In this document: positions 49,451 to 57,059 of the stretch, piece after piece
Position numbering within the stretch: position 1 is the stretch's first letter
Layout of the letters: the number at the start of each line of letters is the position of its first letter
Assembly (NCBI GenBank): GCA_015065885.1
Contig: SVPJ01000002.1
Span: 62,001 to 126,000, forward strand
DNA: 64,000 nt
Direction: 5' to 3'
From: Oscillospiraceae bacterium
GTDB taxonomy: Bacteria > Bacillota > Clostridia > Oscillospirales > Acutalibacteraceae
Translations under genes and position numbers: made by a program
The notes under the pieces: generated by a model
What the model saw: the letters and a program-made list of their open reading frames with translations, nothing else
What the model was told of the DNA's origin: nothing
Databases searched by the model: none

Positions 49451-50111
49451 TACGTTTGAATTTGAATATATTCCGTACACGTTTTTTTGTTTTGGGTTCT
49501 TCTTTCTTTTCTTCTTTCGGCTTATATCGTATCGGTAAAGTGGGTGCTTCGAGTGTGTCGAAATACTTGTAATACCGAGGACGGAATATCAAAAACCACG
49601 TCTTTTCGTGAAACGGCGGGGGAAGTATCCTTCGAATTAGTTTCCCCATTCGATACGCATCAATAATTTGATGGGTTTTATCGTCAACGGTGACCGTACG
49701 ATAAACACGTCGAACGAGTGAGAAAGGACCGAGACGACGAATATACCACAATTCATCAGCAAGACGCCGTATAGTAATATCCGTATCTTCCCAAGATTGA
49801 GATATAAAATCCACGTCTACACAATAATGACGGTGTAACTTAAACCAGCCTATGGTCTCCATAGGAAGGGACTTATATTTACGGGAATTATATTCAATAC
49901 CAGCCTCATCAACACAGAGATAAGAAGCACGAGGAAACGTCCATTGACCCAAATCTTTTAAATCCACTTTTTTACTCAAAGAGTTCGTAAAGTTAGAGTA
50001 ATAAAAAGCATACTTTTGCTTTTTAGGCTTTTTACGCTGATACTTATGTAAAACATAACAAGCAAGCGTAGTTTTGCCAGAGCCGGGAGAACCAAAAAAC
50101 AATCTTATCAT
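49425..50111 (-). CDS. Zot/pI-like morphogenesis ATPase
   Basis: MIRLFFGSPGSGKTTLACYVLHKY (Walker A); ASYLCVDEAGIEYNSR (Walker B); position after coat genes. Confidence 0.85.
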   Translation of the reverse strand: MIRLFFGSPGSGKTTLACYVLHKYQRKKPKKQKYAFYYSNFTNSLSKKVDLKDLGQWTFPRASYLCVDEAGIEYNSRKYKSLPMETIGWFKLHRHYCVDVDFISQSWEDTDITIRRLADELWYIRRLGPFSLVRRVYRTVTVDDKTHQIIDAYRMGKLIRRILPPPFHEKTWFLIFRPRYYKYFDTLEAPTLPIRYKPKEEKKEEPKTKKRVRNIFKFKRKKETTPAE

Positions 50112-50152
50112 AATATATACCTCTTTTAAGTAAGCGCCGCATACGCGGGCGC

Positions 50153-50335
50153 TTACTTACAGAAAATCCATTTCAACATGCGAAAGATATACGACACTAC
50201 AATCATAACAAGAATAGCACCGACAAGATATTCGATCATAGCACCATAATCCCATGTGCCACTATAACCACTCCCCGTTTCATAAAAATCGGGAGTACCG
50301 AGAATGTTACGTAAGGCTTCAATAACAGTCTGCAT
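50153..50335 (-). CDS. Small TM phage protein (minor coat candidate)
   Basis: MQTVIEALRNILGTPDFYETGSGYSGTWDYGAMIEYLVGAILVMIVVSYIFRMLKWIFCK; SD aggagag. Confidence 0.65.
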   Translation of the reverse strand: MQTVIEALRNILGTPDFYETGSGYSGTWDYGAMIEYLVGAILVMIVVSYIFRMLKWIFCK

Positions 50336-50338
50336 ATT

Positions 50339-50413
50339 TTACTCTCCTCTCGTAAAAATCGAAACACACAGCAAAGCAAAAATCATCATAAGCCAAAGAA
50401 CAGTTTGAGACAT
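50339..50413 (-). CDS. 24-aa TM peptide (pVII/pIX-like candidate)
   Basis: MSQTVLWLMMIFALLCVSIFTRGE; SD gggggaaaggg upstream; not in supplied ORF track. Confidence 0.5.
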   Translation of the reverse strand: MSQTVLWLMMIFALLCVSIFTRGE

Positions 50414-50530
50414 TTACCCTTTCCCCCTTATCAATGCAAACAAAAGAGAAAAAACAAACAGCAATAAATATACTTGCAGTATGTACGTATGAGCGGTCAT
50501 AAACCAACTCATAATAGGCAGTATTATCAC
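50414..50530 (-). CDS. 38-aa TM peptide (pVII/pIX-like candidate)
   Basis: GTG start overlapping the previous stop (gcGTGA), SD aaggggg; MIILPIMSWFMTAHTYILQVYLLLFVFSLLFALIRGKG; not in supplied ORF track. Confidence 0.5.
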   Translation of the reverse strand: MIILPIMSWFMTAHTYILQVYLLLFVFSLLFALIRGKG

Positions 50531-50709
50531 GCCTTAGCCCCCTTCCAATACAGCGTAACTACAAAGCCAATAAGGATAAATACAAATACCACATCAATAT
50601 ACGAAGTCCGAATACTACCAACATTAAGAGAAGCATGCTCTCTTAATGTCTGAATGATCGAATCCATATAATTAAAAATACGAATTATCACCGGTAAAAT
50701 ATTAGACAT
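50527..50709 (-). CDS. Small TM phage protein (minor coat candidate)
   Basis: 60 aa, one C-terminal TM, ends YWKGAKA; SD ggcggtg. Confidence 0.65.
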   Translation of the reverse strand: MSNILPVIIRIFNYMDSIIQTLREHASLNVGSIRTSYIDVVFVFILIGFVVTLYWKGAKA

Positions 50710-50713
50710 ATAA

Positions 50714-50926
50714 TCACCGCCCTATTATTAGTTTAACAACAGATATCGCAACAACAGCAGTCATCGAGGCTGCAATCACTGCCGGGAAGAACGACAATAC
50801 AGCACCAATAAACGAAGACCCGATCTGAAGGGTATAAAACAGAGTAAGCAAAGAAGTACATATATTTACTATCATTGCAAAAATCGTTTGAAAAAAACCA
50901 ATTACTTGAGAAAAAAACTCAAACAT
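50714..50926 (-). CDS. Two-TM phage protein (pVI-like candidate)
   Basis: 70 aa, MFEFFSQVIGFFQTIFAMIVNICTSLLTLFYTLQIGSSFIGAVLSFFPAVIAASMTAVVAISVVKLIIGR, directly after the pIII-like gene. Confidence 0.6.
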   Translation of the reverse strand: MFEFFSQVIGFFQTIFAMIVNICTSLLTLFYTLQIGSSFIGAVLSFFPAVIAASMTAVVAISVVKLIIGR

Positions 50927-50932
50927 AATTCA

Positions 50933-52072
50933 TCATCTCCCACGAGAACGCCAATAATCCATACGAGCCGAACGATATTCTTTCCATTTTTGCCTCTCAG
51001 CACGAGAACTGAAAGAACTTACAATACCAGGAACCACGCCAAGCAAGAACGAAAACAAACCTAACGACAACGACACGGTCAAAATCGAACTGAACACATC
51101 AATGCCTACAGCCGAAACAAAGATCGTGTTAACTGCTACGAAGCCTTGACTTATCGAAGTGAGAAATGTAGTTGTATCCGTAAAAAAATCTCCCAAACTA
51201 TCAAGACCAGCTTGCGCTCCGCTTAACAGATCATTCTCTATATTTTCAAGATCACCAACAACATCACTACCATCCGGAGACGTAGAGCCGCCGTCCCATC
51301 CGTTAATAATTTGATCGGTACTGTTCTCAATGCTGCCACCGATCTGATCACCAAGACCGTCGATACTACCAGTAATCTGGTCAGTCTGGTTTTGGATAGA
51401 ATCAACGATCGCTTGAGTAGACATTTGCGAGGACGTGAACATACGATACTTCACACGCGAAACATAAAACTGGAAACCATAAGATTCCAAAGTAGAATCC
51501 TCAAACATGCCTATAGAAACACGAGAAAGCGCTACAGGAGAATCGGTGTTATTCGTGAAAGAATAATACAACTCAGCACCATTTGAAGCCGATGCAGTAA
51601 CCTCCGGCGAAAGATAACGTGTATAGTTATCATCCAAATACACACGACACTCATACAAACTGGAATCAATAGGCATAACATTAGGCTCAGAGGGATAAAA
51701 CATATTCCAAATTTTAACCCTAAAATTCAAAACACAAGATTCGCCAGCAGGGACAGTAACAATAGAAGAATGGCCAGGATCTTCCATATCAACATTTTGA
51801 ATAGACGTAGTAATCCAAAAATTTTGAACGGGACCGTTGTCAATAGTAACCAACTTCGGACCATAAGGAAGAGGAACGTCCGCGAACGACTTCGTCAAAT
51901 ACGATTCATTTTGACCCGATACAACCTTATAAGTAGCCGTAATTGCATTTAAACGAGTATAAACAACCCAACCCTCGGAATCAACAATAGTCTCCGAAGA
52001 AGCAAAAACAGGCAAACTTATCGACAACAACAACACAAGAAATGCAAAAAAGATACTACACCATTTTTTCAT
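50933..52072 (-). CDS. pIII-like adsorption/tip protein (signal peptide, C-terminal membrane anchor)
   Basis: Start MKKWCSIFFAFLVLLLSISLPVFASS after SD gggggtg; C-terminal hydrophobic segment SSILTVSLSLGLFSFLLGVVPGIVSSF then basic tail. Confidence 0.72.
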   Translation of the reverse strand: MKKWCSIFFAFLVLLLSISLPVFASSETIVDSEGWVVYTRLNAITATYKVVSGQNESYLTKSFADVPLPYGPKLVTIDNGPVQNFWITTSIQNVDMEDPGHSSIVTVPAGESCVLNFRVKIWNMFYPSEPNVMPIDSSLYECRVYLDDNYTRYLSPEVTASASNGAELYYSFTNNTDSPVALSRVSIGMFEDSTLESYGFQFYVSRVKYRMFTSSQMSTQAIVDSIQNQTDQITGSIDGLGDQIGGSIENSTDQIINGWDGGSTSPDGSDVVGDLENIENDLLSGAQAGLDSLGDFFTDTTTFLTSISQGFVAVNTIFVSAVGIDVFSSILTVSLSLGLFSFLLGVVPGIVSSFSSRAERQKWKEYRSARMDYWRSRGR

Positions 52073-52159
52073 ATTACGCACCCCCAAAATGCAATACCCG
52101 CCCCAGTCGGGGCACTGGGACGGATATGCAAGAAAGAAAACAAAATGAGCGAAATAGTC

Positions 52160-52327
52160 TTACAAACGAATCAAACGACCGAGAAGACCAACAGCAAAAC
52201 CGCAAATCGGCATTGCCAAGACCATAACGGTCAGTGCAGGACTACCAGTTACGGTATCAAGAACTTCACCAAGCCAATTAATCGACTGCGTGAAAAAGAT
52301 ACCAATGTCATTCAAAAACGCACTCAT
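52160..52327 (-). CDS. pVIII-like major coat protein, copy 2 (55 aa)
   Basis: MSAFLNDIGIFFTQSINWLGEVLDTVTGSPALTVMVLAMPICGFAVGLLGRLIRL; SD aagggggtg; missing from supplied ORF track. Confidence 0.75.
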   Translation of the reverse strand: MSAFLNDIGIFFTQSINWLGEVLDTVTGSPALTVMVLAMPICGFAVGLLGRLIRL

Positions 52328-52339
52328 TACTGCACCCCC

Positions 52340-52507
52340 TTACATGTGAATCAAACGCTTCAGCAAACCGACAGAGAAACCGATAATCGGCATCGCAAGA
52401 ACGAGAATGAGAAGCGGAGGATTTGAGACGACCGTGTTCAGCACGGTACCGAGCCAATCAATCGCAGTCGTGAAAAACGTACCAACACCAGACAAAAAAT
52501 CAGCCAT
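52340..52507 (-). CDS. pVIII-like major coat protein, copy 1 (55 aa)
   Basis: MADFLSGVGTFFTTAIDWLGTVLNTVVSNPPLLILVLAMPIIGFSVGLLKRLIHM; SD aaggag; amphipathic N-half, hydrophobic middle, basic C-end. Confidence 0.78.
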   Translation of the reverse strand: MADFLSGVGTFFTTAIDWLGTVLNTVVSNPPLLILVLAMPIIGFSVGLLKRLIHM

Positions 52508-52585
52508 TACATTTGTTGCTCCTTCCATATGTATTCTCCTTAAAATTTATTGTAGCAACAGTACCCGCGCCGCACTGTAGTTACC

Positions 52586-52846
52586 TTACTCTACGTAATC
52601 TGCCAACTTTACGTCAACAAGACGAGCCGTCTTGGTAGACGGATTGAAAGAATATTCAAGTTTGATTGCTTGTCCCACCCAATCGGGTTTAACAGAGCCT
52701 TGATAGAATACCTTACACGCAACCTGACCAACGAGACCACGCGCATTATCGTCCGTATAGACGATATACAGCGAGGTGCCAACGACCTTACGACCCGTAT
52801 CGTCCGTGAAATCAACAGGACGATATCCAACCAAAGTAGCCAACAT
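52586..52846 (-). CDS. Candidate pV-like single-stranded DNA-binding protein (86 aa)
   Basis: MLATLVGYRPVDFTDDTGRKVVGTSLYIVYTDDNARGLVGQVACKVFYQ...; beta-rich, positioned before coat genes as gene V is in Ff phages; SD ggagag. Confidence 0.65.
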   Translation of the reverse strand: MLATLVGYRPVDFTDDTGRKVVGTSLYIVYTDDNARGLVGQVACKVFYQGSVKPDWVGQAIKLEYSFNPSTKTARLVDVKLADYVE

Positions 52847-52886
52847 TTTACATCTCTCCAATTTAATAATATTATTTAAAGTGCTA

Positions 52887-52915
52887 TTGCACATTAAACC
52901 AAACTGTGGTACTAT
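52887..52915 (+). promoter_or_regulatory. Phage-end promoter reading out through attR toward xer
   Basis: TTGCAC-N17-TACTAT. Confidence 0.5.
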
Positions 52916-52921
52916 AAAAGT

Positions 52922-52950
52922 ATGAATATTTTGTATAGTTGAGGGGAGAA
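52922..52950 (+). repeat. attR direct repeat (29 bp)
   Basis: atgaatattttgtatagttgaggggagaa, identical to 46356-46384. Confidence 0.9.
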
Positions 52951-53484
52951 GAAATACTTAGTATTGTCGGATACGGCGGCGTTTTACTGTTATCTATAGG
53001 TGTTTCGTGTTTGTACCTATCCTTACAAGCGGCGCACCGTACGCTTGCACCCAACGCTGTTCGTCGTAATTGGATCCTACGATTCGCCGTGCGTTTGCAC
53101 GTTGCAGAATTTTAAATCTTCTTAATATTTTTCAGTATGTATTCTCGTATTATCCGCTATTATCACGGCATCTCGTTTTTACCTCGGCTCTCCGTTGAAC
53201 AGCGTCAGATCAAATGATGTCAGCATCGTTTTCGCTTGCGCTGTTAAACGACGTTTAACGCATCGGATGACCGATACGCGGATTACGATGTGTGCTTACT
53301 TAAACGGCGATATCAGTATCGAATTTTAAGAAACGTTGTCGTTGGTATATCTACAGGCATTCTATCTTCCACGTTATCCGGTGGTTTGGTCGTTTGTGAC
53401 GCATCATACGTTCGTGCGTATCCGGTAAGTATAATTTAACGGTCAATCATTATCGTGAAACCGTTTCACAGAGGAGTGAAAACT

Positions 53485-54483
53485 ATGAAAAGTGAGTATT
53501 TGGCACAGTGTCCCCCCGTTTTACGGTCGTATCTTGGGTATATGGAGACCATTAAAGGGCGCTCGGCACAGACGATGAACGAGTATTTTATCGATCTGCG
53601 CACGTTTTTTCGTTTTTTGAAGCAGAAACGCGGACTTGTCCCCTCTTCCCTCGAATTTGAAGAGATATCTATTTTAGACATCGACATCGACTTGCTTCGC
53701 ACCGTCACCCTGAACGATGCGTACGAGTTTATGAACTTTATTAAAGACGAACGGGACAACGGTGCCAAAACGCGTGCGCGTAAGACCACGGCGTTGCGCA
53801 TGTTTTTCCGTTATTTGACCGATCTGCAGCATTTGTTGGAAGTCAATCCGTTACAGAATTTAGAAACACCGAAAACCAAAAAAGCGTTGCCGAAATACCT
53901 CTCGCTGGAACAGAGCGAAACCTTGCTCGAAAGCGTGGACGGATCGTTTGCGGAACGGGATTATTGTATGCTGACACTGTTGCTGAATTGCGGATTACGA
54001 CGAGCGGAATTGGCAGGATTGAACCTTACGGATATCGGTCAGGATCACACGTTGCGCGTGCGCGGCAAAGGTAACAAAGAACGTATGCTGTATTTAAACG
54101 ATGCGTGTTGGAATGCACTGCAAGCATATTTAAAGGTACGACCGACCGAAGGCGTGGATGCCAAAAATAAAAATGCGCTGTTTCTCAGTCGGATCAAACA
54201 GCGCATTAGTTTGCAGGGTGTACATTTCGTTGTCAAAGGCTATTTGGCAAAAGTTCCCGGTGCGGAGCAACTCTCTACCCATAAATTGCGTCATACGGCG
54301 GCAACGCTGATGTATCAGCACGGACACGTGGATATTCGTGTGCTACAGGAGGTACTGGGACACGAAAATCTCGGAACGACCGAAATTTACACCCATCTTT
54401 CGGGTGAACAGATACGCGAAGCTGCCGCCGCCAATCCGCTGGCGGGAAAAACACCGAAGCGCAAGAAAAAGACTACTGAATGA
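53485..54483 (+). CDS. Xer-type tyrosine recombinase
   Basis: N-terminal SAM-like domain; catalytic R (NCGLRRAEL), K (RGKGNKER), HxxR (HKLRHTAA), H (LGHENLGTTEIYTH) and Y; SD gaggag. Confidence 0.92.
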   Translation: MKSEYLAQCPPVLRSYLGYMETIKGRSAQTMNEYFIDLRTFFRFLKQKRGLVPSSLEFEEISILDIDIDLLRTVTLNDAYEFMNFIKDERDNGAKTRARKTTALRMFFRYLTDLQHLLEVNPLQNLETPKTKKALPKYLSLEQSETLLESVDGSFAERDYCMLTLLLNCGLRRAELAGLNLTDIGQDHTLRVRGKGNKERMLYLNDACWNALQAYLKVRPTEGVDAKNKNALFLSRIKQRISLQGVHFVVKGYLAKVPGAEQLSTHKLRHTAATLMYQHGHVDIRVLQEVLGHENLGTTEIYTHLSGEQIREAAAANPLAGKTPKRKKKTTE

Positions 54484-55207
54484 ACTCGGAAAACGCGTAG
54501 CCGATCAACCCGTTATAATTTACCACGTACCAATCCATCCATTCGCCGAGTACCGTGATCGGCGCACCGTTCGGTGCTGTCCCCAATATGGCAGAAGTGG
54601 TATTCGGACGGGCGCGGATGTTGAGTGCGCCGCCCGCCGTAGTGACGGTCTCTGTTTGCGGCGTTTGTGCCTCGACGAACGGTATTCCGAAATATTGTGT
54701 AAGCGATTGTACCAAGTTTCGTGCGATTGCCGGAATGTTGTTTACAATCCACGTGGCGTCCTCTGTGTTGTCGTGATACGCAATTTCAATCAGCACGGCA
54801 GGTGCGTTGGTGCGTACCAGTTCCGCGAGCGTACTGTTGGGAACGGCTCTTACGCGTGACGGGTCGGGATAGATCTGCTTAAAGTTTGCGGCAATGATCT
54901 CTGCCGCATCGCGACTGCGGGCACCGGCGGCGTTATAATACACGTCGGTACCTTGCAGAGTGCCCGAGAGTGCAGGCGGTGCCGCATTGGAGTGGAGTGC
55001 TAAATGCAGATCGTACACGGCGCTGTTGGACAGATTGATGGCTTGGGACAAAGATGCGTTCGGGTCGTTACGCGTAAACCGAATGCCGTTGGATACCAAA
55101 TACGGTTCCATAGCGTCGGCAACCTCGTTCATGTACTGTTCCTCCGTACCGCCGATCACGTACGGATTGAATTCTTGTGTGGACGGGCTTAAAAACAAAC
55201 TGGGCAT
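54473..55207 (-). CDS. N-acetylmuramoyl-L-alanine amidase with SH3-like domain
   Basis: LFLSPSTQEFN...DLHLALHSNAAP...VLIEIAYHDNTEDA; C-terminal GGALNIRARPNTTSAILGTAPNGAPITVLGE. Confidence 0.88.
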   Translation of the reverse strand: MPSLFLSPSTQEFNPYVIGGTEEQYMNEVADAMEPYLVSNGIRFTRNDPNASLSQAINLSNSAVYDLHLALHSNAAPPALSGTLQGTDVYYNAAGARSRDAAEIIAANFKQIYPDPSRVRAVPNSTLAELVRTNAPAVLIEIAYHDNTEDATWIVNNIPAIARNLVQSLTQYFGIPFVEAQTPQTETVTTAGGALNIRARPNTTSAILGTAPNGAPITVLGEWMDWYVVNYNGLIGYAFSEFIQ

Positions 55208-55377
55208 TGGACGTACTCCTTTCGATGGGATATTTATAAACTATCGGTACAGGATACTATATGCCGGCACTACCCGCAAATATGAATATAATAAATGAAA
55301 AGGGAAAACACTTGCCATTTGCAAAAGTATGTGGTATACTGTCAATATATAGCAAATTTGGGGAGGTGACGTTCATC

Positions 55378-55836
55378 GTGAAGCACGGATTTCCTCTGTA
55401 TATCGATCTAAACGGGAACAACTGTACGGTATTCGGCGGTGGTGAGTATGCGGCAGACAAAGCGGAAACTTTGCTGAAATTCGGCGCGAAGGTTACGGTG
55501 ATCAGTCCCTCGTTGTGTGAACGTTTGTTACGAATGGACGCCGACCGTACCATTCGTTACATTCCGCGGAAATATTACCGCGGCGATTGTACTACCTCGG
55601 TGCTGTGTGTTGCGGCAACGGATGACGATGCGGTAAATATTGCCATTGCCACCGAGAGCAAGGCAAAGAACATTCCCGTTCACGTGTCCCATCCCGCTGC
55701 ATTCGGAAACTTCTTGTTTCCCGAAGCCATTTTGACCGAACACGTACAAATTTCGTTGGTAAGTGACGGTGATACCGCACGGTTGAAAGACTTGCGCGAC
55801 CGCATACAAACGATCGTGGCGGAATATGAAGAATAA
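55378..55836 (+). CDS. Precorrin-2 dehydrogenase-like (siroheme synthase N-domain) protein
   Basis: SD ggggaggtgac, GTG start; FPLYIDLNGNNCTVFGGGEYAADKAETLLKFGAKVTVISPSL; VAATDDDAVNIAIATESKAKNIPVHVS. Confidence 0.8.
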   Translation: MKHGFPLYIDLNGNNCTVFGGGEYAADKAETLLKFGAKVTVISPSLCERLLRMDADRTIRYIPRKYYRGDCTTSVLCVAATDDDAVNIAIATESKAKNIPVHVSHPAAFGNFLFPEAILTEHVQISLVSDGDTARLKDLRDRIQTIVAEYEE

Positions 55837-55845
55837 AGGAAAAAA

Positions 55846-55874
55846 GGCAGACCAAACGGTCTGCCTTTTCTCGC
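55846..55874. terminator. Bidirectional terminator
   Basis: aaaaaaggcagaccaaacggtctgccttttc. Confidence 0.7.
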
Positions 55875-55877
55875 TTG

Positions 55878-56051
55878 TTAGATGCGGTTGCTCTTGTTGT
55901 TGCTGTAATTGCTGTTATTATTCTTGTTGCTGTTGTTGTTACGGTTTTGTTCGTCCTGCTTCTTCTGCTGATACGAAGAGTTCTGATTCTGGTTTTTACT
56001 CTGATTTTTATTCTGGTTCTGATTGTTGCTGTTGTACTGACGGTCGTCCAT
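55878..56051 (-). CDS. 57-aa Gln/Asn-rich low-complexity protein
   Basis: MDDRQYNSNNQNQNKNQSKNQNQNSSYQQKKQDEQNRNNNSNKNNNSNYSNNKSNRI; SD ggagg 8 nt before ATG; missing from supplied ORF track. Confidence 0.75.
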   Translation of the reverse strand: MDDRQYNSNNQNQNKNQSKNQNQNSSYQQKKQDEQNRNNNSNKNNNSNYSNNKSNRI

Positions 56052-56076
56052 TACGCCATCCTCCGTTATTTAAAAT

Positions 56077-56763
56077 TTAGGCATCTAAGGTGCCGCTAAC
56101 AGTATTCGCATTTTCAAAAAAATTATACGCGTGTTTGGAACGCTTCAACTGGCAGGATACCCAATCGGCACGCGCCGTCGAAAAAGCAAGTGTACGCAAG
56201 CATAGTTCCGCCACCTCTTCCGCACGGTATAGCGAGAGGTCTTTTGCCCATTGGATCGCTTGTTTGGTATGCTTGCACTGCGGCAACAGATACCATACTG
56301 CCATATAGCGGAACATACAGAACTCCACCAACGCCGCTCCCAAAATCAGGAAAATATGAGAAAACGTCAACGTCACGGCAGAAACGACTTCCGGATCGTA
56401 CGGCAGGGTGAGCGTATACGCGCGTTCACTCAAAATTCGTAAGCAAACGGCAGGAAGAAACGCTACGGTATATCGCCACAGACGCGTTGTCCATAACCAC
56501 AATTGCAGTACCACTGCCTTTCGCAACCGCGCCCTGCCGCGTTCGGGCGTCGCTGTTCCCTCCCCCCTTCCGCTTGACACGTTACAATCCTCAGCGAAGG
56601 AATACTTCAGCGGCGCACGGAAAAACAGATCTGTGAGTGTTACGGCCAATAACACGATGGCGGTGTATGGCAATACGGTGTAGTTCATCACTGCATACGT
56701 CGCCGCAACGTTGGCGGCGGTGAGGATATACAAAAACATTCGCTTGCGTTTCGTCGCACTCAC
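56077..56763 (-). CDS. Hypothetical multi-TM membrane protein
   Basis: Several hydrophobic segments; 228 aa. Confidence 0.65.
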   Translation of the reverse strand: MSATKRKRMFLYILTAANVAATYAVMNYTVLPYTAIVLLAVTLTDLFFRAPLKYSFAEDCNVSSGRGEGTATPERGRARLRKAVVLQLWLWTTRLWRYTVAFLPAVCLRILSERAYTLTLPYDPEVVSAVTLTFSHIFLILGAALVEFCMFRYMAVWYLLPQCKHTKQAIQWAKDLSLYRAEEVAELCLRTLAFSTARADWVSCQLKRSKHAYNFFENANTVSGTLDA

Positions 56764-56813
56764 CCCTTTCGCATACAGTGTCTCTCAATGCGTTTCGGAA
56801 TATCCAAAAATAC

Positions 56814-56842
56814 TTGACTTTTCAAAGGAAAAGATGTATCAT
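56814..56842 (+). promoter_or_regulatory. Promoter upstream of mgtE leader
   Basis: TTGACT-N17-TATCAT. Confidence 0.6.
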
Positions 56843-56880
56843 AAAGAATGACTTTTAAACTAAAAGGAGGGAACGTCACG

Positions 56881-56964
56881 ATGGATACGGACAGTAGATG
56901 TATGTGCGCGATCGAGGTGTATACGGGAATGAACGCGGGCACGGCTGTCGGCATTCCGCGGTGA
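56881..56964 (+). CDS. 27-aa leader-type small ORF upstream of mgtE
   Basis: Strong SD aaaaggaggg, ATG, MDTDSRCMCAIEVYTGMNAGTAVGIPR. Confidence 0.5.
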   Translation: MDTDSRCMCAIEVYTGMNAGTAVGIPR

Positions 56965-57059
56965 TTTTCCTTTATATACAATCGAATTGCGCCATACAGG
57001 TCCGCACCCTTTTACACCGAACGTTTCGGTGTACACTATGTTAGAAAGGATGGATTTGT

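Larger units (their letters stand above)
46356..52950 (-). mobile_element. Inovirus-like (filamentous phage) prophage, about 6.57 kb
   Basis: Flanked by a 29-bp direct repeat; Rep, Zot/pI-like ATPase, pIII-like, tandem pVIII-like, tiny TM proteins, pV-like candidate SSB, RHH repressor; mostly leftward genes; visibly AT-richer than flanks; no integrase inside. Confidence 0.87.

Noticed and set aside
50319-50507. 62-aa ORF in the phage structural operon
   Set aside because: Overlaps two better candidates (38 and 24 aa) with SDs and TM segments; less phage-like composition.
53485-54483. Recombinase as a phage-encoded integrase
   Set aside because: It lies outside the 29-bp att repeats, has host-like composition and looks like a Xer protein; treated as host, though not proven.
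55826-56099. Plus-strand Cys/Val-rich ORFs (84 and 74 aa)
   Set aside because: Antisense to the Q/N-rich gene; CAA/AAC codons read in reverse give Val/Leu/Cys-rich artefacts.
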